Below are positions 8,319 to 15,987 of a DNA stretch of 39,450 bases, piece after piece. Within the stretch, counting starts at the first letter, position 1; each line of letters opens with the position of its first letter. Made by a program: the position numbers and the translations under genes. The notes under the pieces were generated by a model. It was not told the DNA's origin. It did not search any database and saw only the letters and a program-made list of their open reading frames with translations. Origin of the DNA: CAYUWH01 sp964448615 (GTDB lineage: Bacteria; Patescibacteriota; Gracilibacteria; Peribacterales; Peribacteraceae); contig CAYUWH010000013.1 in NCBI GenBank assembly GCA_964448615.1, positions 1 through 39,450 of the forward strand, given 5' to 3'.

Positions 8319-9662
8319 ATGTCTCAACCGCAGTTCCGCAGCCCCAAAGGCACCCACGATATCCTCCCCGAGGATCATCAGTATCACACGTACATCAAGA
8401 AGGCCGTGCGCCATCGCGCACGTCAGGCGGGTTTCAAGCGCATTGATACGCCTATTTTTGAATCGCGGGGCATTTTCGATCGCGGCATCGGTGAGCACAC
8501 GGACATCGTGGAAAAAGAACTTTATCTGGTGAAGGCCGCAGCCAAACAGGAGGAAGAAGCGGAGTTTGCCCTACGCCCCGAACTCACGGCGGGCATTTGC
8601 CGCGCGTACATCGAGCACGGCATGCAGCAATTGCCGCAACCGGTGGAGCTGTACGCGATCGGTCCGTGCTTCCGTCACGACCGTCCGCAGAAAGGACGCT
8701 TCCGTCAGTTTCACCAATTCGATTTCGAAATCATCGGGCTCAAGGATCCGAGCCTCGACGCACAGCTGATTTTCACCGCGCAGAATATTCTCAAGGATCT
8801 CAAGATCGCCGATCGCCTCACGTTGCAGATCAACAACATCGGCAACGCCGAGAATCGCAAAGCATTCACGCAGGCGCTCAAAGATTTCTTCATCGGCAAG
8901 GAACGCCACCTGCCGGATCTCGATCGCTCGCGCCTCGAACACAATCCGTTGCGTCTTCTCGATTCCAAAGAGGAAGATACCCAGATTCTCTTGAAGTCCG
9001 CGCCGAAGCTCGATCAGTTCATTGAAGACGAAGCCAAGAAATATCACGAAACCGTGCTGGAATACCTCGAAGCCCTCGGCATCGAATCGGTTCCGAATAC
9101 CTCGCTCGTGCGCGGACTCGATTACTACAACCAAACCGTGTTCGAGTATTGGGACAAGTCGACAGGCGCGCAGAACGCGGTCGGTGGTGGCGGTCGTTAC
9201 GACGGCCTCATGGAACTGCTCGGCGGTCATCAGACTCCGGGTGTGGGCTGCGCCTTCGGGATGGAACGCGTGATCTGGCAGATGAAGGAAGCGGGCATTC
9301 AAGCGCCGAACAAAGACAACATCGATGTCTTCGTCGCACAACTCGGACCGGAAGCAAAAAAGACGTGTCTCACTTTGATCGCTCAACTGCGCGAAAAAGG
9401 CGTGCACGCGCTCGGTGCGCTCGGCGAAGCGAGCCTCAAGAGCCAAATGCGTTTGGCCGATAAATTTGAAGCGCGCTACACACTCCTGATCGGCAAGATG
9501 GAAGTGCGGGAAGGCACCGTGATCCTGCGCGACATGGTGGCGGGCAAGCAGAAGCAGATGAAGTTCGCGGAGATCATTCCGACGATCATCGAGATGATCG
9601 GCAAAAAGAAGCTGGATACCTATACGCTGAACGATCACTTCCCGGTCACGGACGAGGATTAA
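8319..9662 (+). CDS. hisS: Histidyl-tRNA synthetase
   Basis: A class II aminoacyl-tRNA synthetase of 447 residues that charges tRNA-His with histidine, using ATP, in the cytoplasm. The N-terminus FRSPKGTHDILPED is the HisRS signature. Class II motif 2 is seen as YAIGPCFRHDRPQKGRFRQFHQ, the histidine-binding loop as LVRGLDYYNQTVFEYW, and motif 3 as GVGCAFGMERVI. Residues from about 340 on form the anticodon-binding domain (IDVFVAQLGPEAKK...). Length is normal. An extended -10-like TGCTAAGCT lies about 25 nt before the start. The GT2 gene begins 19 nt after the stop, so the two may be cotranscribed. Confidence 0.97.
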   Translation: MSQPQFRSPKGTHDILPEDHQYHTYIKKAVRHRARQAGFKRIDTPIFESRGIFDRGIGEHTDIVEKELYLVKAAAKQEEEAEFALRPELTAGICRAYIEHGMQQLPQPVELYAIGPCFRHDRPQKGRFRQFHQFDFEIIGLKDPSLDAQLIFTAQNILKDLKIADRLTLQINNIGNAENRKAFTQALKDFFIGKERHLPDLDRSRLEHNPLRLLDSKEEDTQILLKSAPKLDQFIEDEAKKYHETVLEYLEALGIESVPNTSLVRGLDYYNQTVFEYWDKSTGAQNAVGGGGRYDGLMELLGGHQTPGVGCAFGMERVIWQMKEAGIQAPNKDNIDVFVAQLGPEAKKTCLTLIAQLREKGVHALGALGEASLKSQMRLADKFEARYTLLIGKMEVREGTVILRDMVAGKQKQMKFAEIIPTIIEMIGKKKLDTYTLNDHFPVTDED

Positions 9663-9681
9663 GACCGTCAGCCATCATTGT

Positions 9682-10395
9682 ATGATCTCCGTCATTATCC
9701 CGGCCTACAACGAAGAACACTCCATCGCAGCCTGTCTTACCTCACTCTCACGCCAAACAGCGGACGAAGAGTATGAGGTGATTCTCGTCGATAATGGCTC
9801 GACAGATAAAACTGTGCAGATTGCACAAGAGTTTCAGCATGTCATGAAGCTGACGATTATTCCCGAATCACGGAAGGGCAGAGGCCGAGCCCGAAGGACG
9901 GGATGGTCCCATGCCCGTGGAAGAATCGTGCTTTCCACCGATGCTGATGCAACCGTGCCGCCGGATTGGATTGAAAAATACATACGCTTATTTGAGGCGC
10001 ATCCACACTTCGTTGCATTTACGGGTAATGCTCTCATTCAGGATTTTGGGCCTGTAAAAAATGTCACCATGAATATTCTACAAGTTGCCGTCGCATGGAT
10101 GGTACGGGGGTGCGCCGGATACTTCATCTTGAACGGCTTCAATTTCGGTGCACGGCGATGGGCGTACCTTGCAACGGGCGGATTCAATCCGACGCTCGAT
10201 GCACAGGAAGATATGGAACTCGGAAAACGCATGCAACGTTTTGGAAAAGCGGGATTTTCCTTGCGTAATTGCACGCACATGTCCGGTCGCCGTTTTAAGC
10301 AGGGACTGATCCGTGGTTCTCTCGATTATCCCAAAACCTACATTCAGAAATTCTGGCTCAAGAAAGACTGGGTGCCGCTGGAGGATGTGCGGTGA
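9682..10395 (+). CDS. Family 2 glycosyltransferase
   Basis: A GT-A fold glycosyltransferase of 237 residues. The N-terminus SVIIPAYNEEHSIAACLTSL and VILVDNGSTDKT bind the nucleotide sugar. STDADATVPP carries the metal-binding DxD-like Asp residues. The late motif TGGFNPTLDAQEDMELGKRM matches the acceptor/ED region. A hydrophobic stretch (VTMNILQVAVAWMVRGCAGYFIL) may contact the membrane. It probably adds sugars to surface polysaccharide or a lipid carrier; the substrate cannot be told. It follows hisS closely and its TGA is followed at once by an inverted-repeat element shared with another glycosyltransferase junction at 25 kb. Confidence 0.9.
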   Translation: MISVIIPAYNEEHSIAACLTSLSRQTADEEYEVILVDNGSTDKTVQIAQEFQHVMKLTIIPESRKGRGRARRTGWSHARGRIVLSTDADATVPPDWIEKYIRLFEAHPHFVAFTGNALIQDFGPVKNVTMNILQVAVAWMVRGCAGYFILNGFNFGARRWAYLATGGFNPTLDAQEDMELGKRMQRFGKAGFSLRNCTHMSGRRFKQGLIRGSLDYPKTYIQKFWLKKDWVPLEDVR

Positions 10396-10398
10396 GCG

Positions 10399-10541
10399 CC
10401 CCTCATCCCCAACCCTTCTCCCTGGGGGAAAAGGGAGCACTATTATTGAAATGATAAGATTTATAAAAACATTTCATTCATCAACACGATAGCGTTTATG
10501 GAAGTCACCTTCTTCCTCAGGGAGAAGGCCGGGATGAGGGG
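10399..10541. repeat. Family C inverted-repeat element (MITE-like)
   Basis: A 24-26 nt terminal inverted repeat, CCCCTCATCCCCAACCC... on the left (10399-10424) and its near-complement ...GGGATGAGGGG on the right (10518-10541), encloses about 90 nt of A+T-rich sequence. It fills the gap between the convergent GT2 and gyrB genes. A related element is at 25015-25150. No coding capacity. Confidence 0.7.
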
Positions 10542-10552
10542 TCAAGCAATCA

Positions 10553-12583
10553 TCAGATATCCAAGTTATTCACGGTCTTCGCATGCGTCTGAATAAACTT
10601 GCGACGCGGAGCGACTTCCGGACCCATGAGTGTCGTGAAGACAAGGTCCGCTCTTTCGGCATCGTCGAGCGTCACCTTGAGCATCAAACGGTTTTCCGGA
10701 TCAAGAGTCGTTTCCCAGAGCTGATCGGGGTTCATTTCACCAAGACCCTTATAACGCTGGATGTTCGCACGCGGAGCCTTCTTTTCTTTCTTTTTATCGG
10801 CCACCTCTTCGGACTCTTCGGTTTCTTCGACTTCTTCGGATTCCTCCTCATTCACATCACCAGCCTTCATCTCGATTCCCCAATCCTGCAACACTTCGGT
10901 TCGCTGCTTATCCGAGAACGCGTAGCGGATATCCTTTCCTTTCTGCAACTTAAAGAGCGGTGGTTGTGCGATATAGAGATGTCCGTGCTCGATCAATTCC
11001 GGGTAATACCGATAGAACAACGTCAGCAAGAGCGTGCGGATATGCGCACCATCGACGTCGGCATCGGTCATGATGACGATGCGGTGATAGCGCAGTTTTC
11101 CGATGTCTTTTACTTCGCCGATACCCATGCCCATGGCAATGATGAGTGCTTTGATTTCGGTATTGCCAAGCATGCGATCGAGGCGGGCTTGTTCCACATT
11201 CAAGATCTTTCCCTTGAGCGGCAAGATCGCCTGGAACTCGCGGTTGCGACCTTGCTTGGCGGAACCGCCGGCGGAATCTCCCTCGACGATGTACAGCTCG
11301 CACTGCGATGGGTCGCGGCTGGAACAGTCGGCCAGCTTACCCGGCAATGTCATGCCTTCGAGCGCCCCCTTACGGATAACGCTGTCGCGAGCAGCGCGTG
11401 CGGCCATGCGAGCGCGTGCGGCAAGCAAACACTTATTCACGATCTCCTTTCCTTCGCCGGGATGTTCCTCCAGGTATTGCGATAACTTTTCGTTCACCAC
11501 GGTTTCCACCGCGGTCTTCATTTCGGCATTCCCAAGTTTCGCCTTAGTTTGTCCTTCGAATTGCGGCTCGCGCAGACGCACCGAGATCACCGCGGTCAAC
11601 CCTTCGCGAACATCGTCCGCAGTCAGGTTTTCATCTTTCTCTTTAAGCAGTTCGAAGTTTCGAGCGTAGGCATTGATCGTGCGCGTGAGCGCCGCCTTGA
11701 ATCCCGTGAGGTGATGACCTCCTTCCATGGTATGAATGTTGTTCGCGAAGCTGAGCACGTTTTCCTGGAAGGTCTGCGTATATTGCAATGCGACTTCAAC
11801 CTGGCCGTCCGGGGTATCTTTCTCGAACGCGATCGGCGAACCGATCTTCTCCTTCGATTCATTCAAATGCGTGACGTATGCCTTCAAGCCGCCTTCGAAC
11901 GAGAAACGGTAGAGTTTTGGAATCGTCTTATCGCCTTCCGGGCGTTCCTTGCGTGCATCGATCACCGAGAGCGTAATGCCGCGCGTGAGATAGCACTGCT
12001 GACGGAAGCGCGTGAGCATCGTCTCAAGACTGAATTCGAGCGTATCGAAGATTTCATCATCCGGCATGAAGGTGATGATCGTGCCGCGCTTCGTGGTCTT
12101 GCCGATCGCCTTCACGTCCGCCTGCGGCTTACCTCGCTTATATTCCTGTACGTGAATTTTTCCTTCCCGGTGAACTTCTGCTTTCATCTTCACACTGAGC
12201 GCGTTCACCACCGAAGAACCCACGCCGTGCAATCCACCGGATACCTTATAGCCACTCCCCTCTCCGCCGAATTTGCCACCCGCATGGAGAGTCGTGAGCA
12301 CCACTTCGAGGGCGGATTTTTTCGCAGTCGGATGCATGTCGACCGGAATACCGCGGCCGTTATCTTCCACCGAAACCGACCCGTCATCATTCAAAGTCAC
12401 GGTAATTTGATTGGCATGCCCCGCCATCGCTTCGTCGATCGCGTTGTCGACGATTTCCCATACTAAATGGTGGAGTCCGCGGACATCCGTGGATCCGATA
12501 TACATACCGGGACGCTTGCGGACAGGCTCTAGTCCCTCAAGAACCTGAATCTGTTCTGCACCATACTTTGCTTCGGCGGCCAT
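10553..12583 (-). CDS. gyrB: DNA gyrase subunit B
   Basis: The ATPase/TOPRIM subunit of the type IIA topoisomerase that introduces negative supercoils, 676 residues. The GHKL ATPase shows EIVDNAIDEAM, VEDNGRGIPVD and GGLHGVGSSVVNAL. The TOPRIM domain shows EGDSAGGSAKQGRNR, LPLKGKILNVE and MTDADVDGAHIRTLLL. The C-terminus has YKGLGEMNPDQLWETT. Between about residues 577 and 597, just before the KGLGEM region, is a strongly acidic stretch (NEEESEEVEETEESEEVAD) followed by KKKEKK, not usual for GyrB of this length. Its DNA matches the family A intergenic repeat. gyrA is not in the window. The divergent gene is rpsU, with a family A hairpin between them. Confidence 0.97.
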   Translation of the reverse strand: MAAEAKYGAEQIQVLEGLEPVRKRPGMYIGSTDVRGLHHLVWEIVDNAIDEAMAGHANQITVTLNDDGSVSVEDNGRGIPVDMHPTAKKSALEVVLTTLHAGGKFGGEGSGYKVSGGLHGVGSSVVNALSVKMKAEVHREGKIHVQEYKRGKPQADVKAIGKTTKRGTIITFMPDDEIFDTLEFSLETMLTRFRQQCYLTRGITLSVIDARKERPEGDKTIPKLYRFSFEGGLKAYVTHLNESKEKIGSPIAFEKDTPDGQVEVALQYTQTFQENVLSFANNIHTMEGGHHLTGFKAALTRTINAYARNFELLKEKDENLTADDVREGLTAVISVRLREPQFEGQTKAKLGNAEMKTAVETVVNEKLSQYLEEHPGEGKEIVNKCLLAARARMAARAARDSVIRKGALEGMTLPGKLADCSSRDPSQCELYIVEGDSAGGSAKQGRNREFQAILPLKGKILNVEQARLDRMLGNTEIKALIIAMGMGIGEVKDIGKLRYHRIVIMTDADVDGAHIRTLLLTLFYRYYPELIEHGHLYIAQPPLFKLQKGKDIRYAFSDKQRTEVLQDWGIEMKAGDVNEEESEEVEETEESEEVADKKKEKKAPRANIQRYKGLGEMNPDQLWETTLDPENRLMLKVTLDDAERADLVFTTLMGPEVAPRRKFIQTHAKTVNNLDI
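10801..10860 (-). repeat. Family A repeat sequence inside gyrB
   Basis: On the minus strand this stretch reads as GAA/GAG-rich 9-nt units such as GAAGAAACCGAAGAGTCC, one mismatch from the arm of the intergenic repeat at 22790. It encodes the acidic EESEEVEETEESEE segment of GyrB. Only one arm is present, with no inverted partner. Confidence 0.6.
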
Positions 12584-12633
12584 AGGGAAAGACGGCGGAA
12601 AATATCGAGGTTTAGTCTAGGGGAAAAAATGAC

Positions 12634-12727
12634 TGAAGGGAAGAGTCCGAAGAAACCGAGGAGTCCGAGGAATAATGATATCTCTTCGGTATCGTCGGCT
12701 TCTTCGGACTCCTCGGACTCTTCCTAA
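12634..12727. repeat. Family A hairpin between gyrB and rpsU
   Basis: An inverted repeat with arms GGAAGAGTCCGAAGAAACC... (from about 12640) and ...GACTCCTCGGACTCTTCC (ending 12724), each of about 35-45 nt, around a short A+T centre. The flanking genes are divergent, so here it cannot be a simple terminator; it sits upstream of both start codons, just before the rpsU promoter. Confidence 0.75.
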
Positions 12728-12734
12728 TTTGCTC

Positions 12735-12763
12735 TTTACAGCCGCATTCTCCCTATGTAGGCT
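12735..12763 (+). promoter_or_regulatory. Promoter of rpsU
   Basis: A -35 box TTTACA (12735-12740), a 17-nt spacer and a -10-like TAGGCT (12758-12763). The ATG is only 11 nt further on, so the mRNA leader would be about 5 nt and without a ribosome-binding site. Confidence 0.5.
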
Positions 12764-12774
12764 ACCCGCACCCT

Positions 12775-12990
12775 ATGGCTATTTACGCAATCAAGAAAGG
12801 CGAAGAGTCCAACGACCGCTTGCAGCAGCGCTTCAAGCAGCAGGTCCAAAAGTCTGGACTCATCAAAAAGCTGCGTGCGCGCAATATTTTCACGCGTAAG
12901 CCCAGCAAGCGCTTGGAGCGTATCCGTGCCCTGAAGCGCGAAGGCTTCCGCGTCGCCAACCGCAAAAAGAAGTTTTATTCGAACATGTAA
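12775..12990 (+). CDS. rpsU: 30S ribosomal protein bS21
   Basis: A basic 71-residue protein of the small ribosomal subunit, located near the anti-Shine-Dalgarno region of 16S rRNA in known ribosomes. The pattern LQQRFKQQVQKSGLIKKLR followed by a basic helix (RKPSKRLERIRALKREGFR) matches bS21. The N-terminus AIYAIKKGEESND corresponds to the usual PIVxVRENE segment. The length equals the common 58-72 range. A 6-bp-core hairpin lies just after the stop. Confidence 0.9.
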   Translation: MAIYAIKKGEESNDRLQQRFKQQVQKSGLIKKLRARNIFTRKPSKRLERIRALKREGFRVANRKKKFYSNM

Positions 12991-13000
12991 TACGAAGAAA

Positions 13001-13030
13001 CCGTTGTGTGAGCAACTTGTCTCGCAACGG
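13001..13030 (+). terminator. Hairpin after rpsU
   Basis: CCGTTG (13001-13006) pairs with CAACGG (13025-13030), with some further pairing inward. There is no U-run. It separates the convergent rpsU and baeRF genes. Confidence 0.5.
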
Positions 13031-13049
13031 AATCTCCGCGTGAACCTGT

Positions 13050-14189
13050 TTAGTATCTCAGCACAGCCGCGAGGACTGCTTTTTCCGGCATTTTCTCCTG
13101 TGGAATCGCCCGAACCCAGCCTTTGTGCCGCAACGTATGGATGGCGGCGAGGCCGATTACATCACCGTCATCGGCTTCCTGTTTTGCATGAAGCTCCACA
13201 ATGCCGCTATCAGGCCTGATACTCCCCCACTGCATTGCACCCTCGGCCACGAGCAATCCATCGACTTTTCCGTGATACGACAAATCCAAAATCGCCTGGA
13301 GATCGGTGGAAGTCCTGCCCGTACCGGCGAGTGGTCCATAGACTTCGAGTGCCACGTCTTTTTCTTTTTCCCAGAGTGGCTGCATCGCTTCGGCGGCTTT
13401 CTCCATCAGCTCTTCTGTCTGCATGGCATCGGGCCTGCCGGGAATCACCTGCTGCTGCATCTGCGGATATGACGAATATTTTTTGAACATGCCGAACTCT
13501 TCTTCGATACCGACGAAGAACAGCGGCGCTTTTTGTCCGGAGAGCACATGATCGACTGCCTTGGCGATTTTGTGCATGTACGCATCCAATCCTTCCTTCG
13601 CAAGATCTTTGGGGCCGCCTTGTCCGTGGAACATCGCACCGCTCCCGCCGCTGTGCGATTGCACTTCTTTGTCCTGATGCTCCAGATTTCCCATCGCGTC
13701 TTCAAAGCTATGCGGCATTCCGGGCACTTCGACTTCATGCACGCCTTCCGCATGGAGATGCAACAATCTCGCATGCTTTTTGCTCACCGCAAGGACATAA
13801 CACTCCGCGTTTTTCCGGAGAGCCGGGAGCAACGGGGCGATACAGAAGTGCGATCCAACCTGCAGAATGAACGGAATGCCCGCGGGCAACACGAACGTGA
13901 AAAAGCGTGAGGGCGAAAGCAGCAAAGCAAGCGTGGATTCCTGCTGCGGCAGCGTAAAATGCTCCTGCGCAAACGCGCGGGCGGCCGCAAGGAACTGCGC
14001 GCTGCCTTTCGGAGAAAGTCCGAAAGTAGCAAGGCGCACTTCGGCTTCGTTCAACGCGAGTTCAAGCCGCTTTAATTGCTCGTTTGCACTTCCATTCGCA
14101 TCGAGCGGCAGATACAGGGAAACAAGCGGCCCTTCATCTTCGGCGATCAGTTGGAGCAAGGCAGTCTGGGAAAGCATGGAAAGACGCAT
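13050..14189 (-). CDS. Bacterial eRF1/Pelota-like (baeRF family) protein
   Basis: A 379-residue soluble protein with the layout of the bacterial archaeo-eukaryotic release factor families. There is an N-terminal domain (residues about 1-115, LVSLYLPLDANGSANEQLKRLE), a middle domain starting at about 125 (ECYVLAVSKKHARLLHLHAEGVHEVEVPGMP) and a C-terminal eRF1_3-like domain with HVLSGQKAPLFFVGIEEEFGMFKK and VDGLLVAEGAMQWG. No GGQ peptide-release motif is present; a Gly-rich loop (SHSGGSGAMFHGQGG, about 179-193) lies between the first two. Role unknown, perhaps ribosome rescue or stress. It starts 20 nt after the S41 protease gene, so the two are probably cotranscribed. The family call is from pattern memory, without a search. 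Confidence 0.6.
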   Translation of the reverse strand: MRLSMLSQTALLQLIAEDEGPLVSLYLPLDANGSANEQLKRLELALNEAEVRLATFGLSPKGSAQFLAAARAFAQEHFTLPQQESTLALLLSPSRFFTFVLPAGIPFILQVGSHFCIAPLLPALRKNAECYVLAVSKKHARLLHLHAEGVHEVEVPGMPHSFEDAMGNLEHQDKEVQSHSGGSGAMFHGQGGPKDLAKEGLDAYMHKIAKAVDHVLSGQKAPLFFVGIEEEFGMFKKYSSYPQMQQQVIPGRPDAMQTEELMEKAAEAMQPLWEKEKDVALEVYGPLAGTGRTSTDLQAILDLSYHGKVDGLLVAEGAMQWGSIRPDSGIVELHAKQEADDGDVIGLAAIHTLRHKGWVRAIPQEKMPEKAVLAAVLRY

Positions 14190-14209
14190 ACGAGAGGGGG
14201 GGGAAGTGT

Positions 14210-15823
14210 TCAGCGTAGAATATCGAGTGCTTTAAGCAATTGTTCATCACGCCCTTCGGAAGCGGCAACGACCAAATCGGGCATCACGCCTTTTTCCTGA
14301 ATCTTGCGGCCTGCGGGGCTGAGCCATTCGGCGATCGTCATTTTCAAGCTTGATCCGTCTTTGAATTCAACAACCTGTTGCACGGTCCCCTTTCCAAATG
14401 ATTGCTCCCCGACGATCTTCGCGCGCTTGGCATCTTGCAATGCCGCCGCCACGATTTCAGAAGCACTGGCGGATCCTTTGTTGATAAGCACCACCATGGG
14501 AACGGACGTCGCAATGGTCGGCTCGTCGCGGGTCACTTCTTTTTGATCCTCATCGCGGGAGACGATGCGGGCAACGGTGCTTCCTTTGGGAAGGAAGTTG
14601 CTGACCGCAATATCGGCGGCATCCAGGAGTCCGCCCGGATTGTTGCGGAGATCGAGAATGAGTCCGGTCGGGTTTTTGGCTTGAATACCCTGCAACAAAG
14701 AACGTAGTTCGTTTTCCGTGCGCTGACCGAATTGCACGATACGCACGACGGCAATTGTGCCCTGCCACGTGATATCGATCTCCGGCACCTTGATCGTGTC
14801 GCGGATCACCTCGATCTCCACTTCTCCGCCATTGCGGCGGATCGTCAGTTTCGCGGTGGATCCTTTCGGGCCGCGGACTTTGGCGACGGACTCAATGAAG
14901 TCCAAACCCGTGAGCGTGACGCCATCGACTTTGATGATTTGATCGAGCGGCTTGAGGCCGGCTTTCTCCGCGGGAGATCCCGGGAGCGGCGACACGATCG
15001 TAAGAACTTCATCTTTGAATTCCACCTGCGCACCGATACCCGTCACCTCTCCTTCCAATTGCGTCCGGAATTCCTGCGCATTCGTGGGCGGGAGGAAACT
15101 AGTGTATGGATCTTTCAAGCTCTGCACCAACGCTTGGGCGGCTTTGTACGCAGCCGCTTCCCCATCGAGCTTTTCACTGTAGAGATACTGCTTATTCAGC
15201 AATTGCCAGATCGTCTGGAGCAGATCTTGCTTCGGCAAAGCGGAAGAGACGGGCGCGCCGCGCAATTGAATCGTAATGGATTGTCCCGTACTCGCACGCT
15301 CATCCGCGGATGTCCCAAAAATCCGCTGCAACAACACGCGCGCGTCGCGGCCGCTGATCGTGCTCTCCGCGCCGAAGAAATTCGCACGTTGCGGGTGCAT
15401 CCATTCTTTCTCGACCATCACGCGCACCGCCTTTTCGCGATCACTTCCGGCCGTAACATCCGTGAATGTCGCCGAGGTTGTCTTCGGCGTCAGTTTTTGA
15501 AGTGCCACGAGCACTTCCGCCACCTCTCCGCGCGTGATACTGCGAGCTGGCGCGAGATCCGTCCCAAAGGTTTTGAGTGCGCCTTCTTGATAAGCCTTAC
15601 CAACGTATGGCTTGAGTGCAGTGGGAACGGGACGCTTATACGGAAGCGTGCCGCGCCACGACGTATCCATCTTGAGGAGCTGCATGCTCGCGCGCAAAAA
15701 ATCCCCGCGGCTCACCGCTTGATCGTCGGGCGTGGTGAGCACCTGCGAGACCGAGGCCGCGAATGCCGCGGAAGGAATGAGCAGGAGCAGGAAGACTGAC
15801 GCGCGTTTCAAGACAGCAATCAT
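14210..15823 (-). CDS. SLH-PDZ-S41 C-terminal processing protease
   Basis: An exported serine protease of the CtpA/tail-specific family, 537 residues. Residues 1-22 are a signal peptide (ending AFA). Residues about 35-170 hold SLH-like segments (SRGDFLRASMQLL, ITRGEVAEVLVALQKL, ISGRDARVLLQRIF), which would attach it to the cell wall or S-layer. A PDZ domain covers about 255-340 (GIGAQVEFKDEVLTIVSPL). The S41 domain covers about 345-520, with DLRNNPGG, the catalytic Ser453 in GSASASE, Lys478 in SFGKGTVQ exactly 25 residues later, and Gln482. The start at 15823 is preferred over 15856 because the promoter at 15855-15882 covers the longer start. It probably trims surface or secreted proteins. 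Confidence 0.93.
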   Translation of the reverse strand: MIAVLKRASVFLLLLIPSAAFAASVSQVLTTPDDQAVSRGDFLRASMQLLKMDTSWRGTLPYKRPVPTALKPYVGKAYQEGALKTFGTDLAPARSITRGEVAEVLVALQKLTPKTTSATFTDVTAGSDREKAVRVMVEKEWMHPQRANFFGAESTISGRDARVLLQRIFGTSADERASTGQSITIQLRGAPVSSALPKQDLLQTIWQLLNKQYLYSEKLDGEAAAYKAAQALVQSLKDPYTSFLPPTNAQEFRTQLEGEVTGIGAQVEFKDEVLTIVSPLPGSPAEKAGLKPLDQIIKVDGVTLTGLDFIESVAKVRGPKGSTAKLTIRRNGGEVEIEVIRDTIKVPEIDITWQGTIAVVRIVQFGQRTENELRSLLQGIQAKNPTGLILDLRNNPGGLLDAADIAVSNFLPKGSTVARIVSRDEDQKEVTRDEPTIATSVPMVVLINKGSASASEIVAAALQDAKRAKIVGEQSFGKGTVQQVVEFKDGSSLKMTIAEWLSPAGRKIQEKGVMPDLVVAASEGRDEQLLKALDILR

Positions 15824-15854
15824 ACGAAGAGTCGAAGTGGGCAAAGAGGGCTCC

Positions 15855-15882
15855 ATTGTAGATGGGGCGTGACTCGTGACAA
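15855..15882 (-). promoter_or_regulatory. Promoter of the S41 protease gene
   Basis: On the minus strand there is TTGTCA (15877-15882), a 16-nt spacer and TACAAT (15855-15860). The expected leader to the ATG at 15823 is about 25 nt. Confidence 0.65.
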
Positions 15883-15987
15883 CCTCAATGGCACGAAAAA
15901 ACCATGATTCTTCATTTTACGCAATCTGTTTCGGCGGAACTCTCCACAGGAGTGAAACGCTCACATTTTTCTTCATCGCGAAAGCAA

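Noticed and set aside
8571..9638. 355-codon frame antisense to hisS
   Set aside because: A shadow of a conserved gene; composition is typical of antisense reading.
12629..12727. A 32-codon open frame (starting MTEGKSPKKPR) across the family A hairpin
   Set aside because: It is simply the hairpin read through; the Ser/Asp-rich second half follows from the repeat sequence. The preceding GGGG is weak support for translation.
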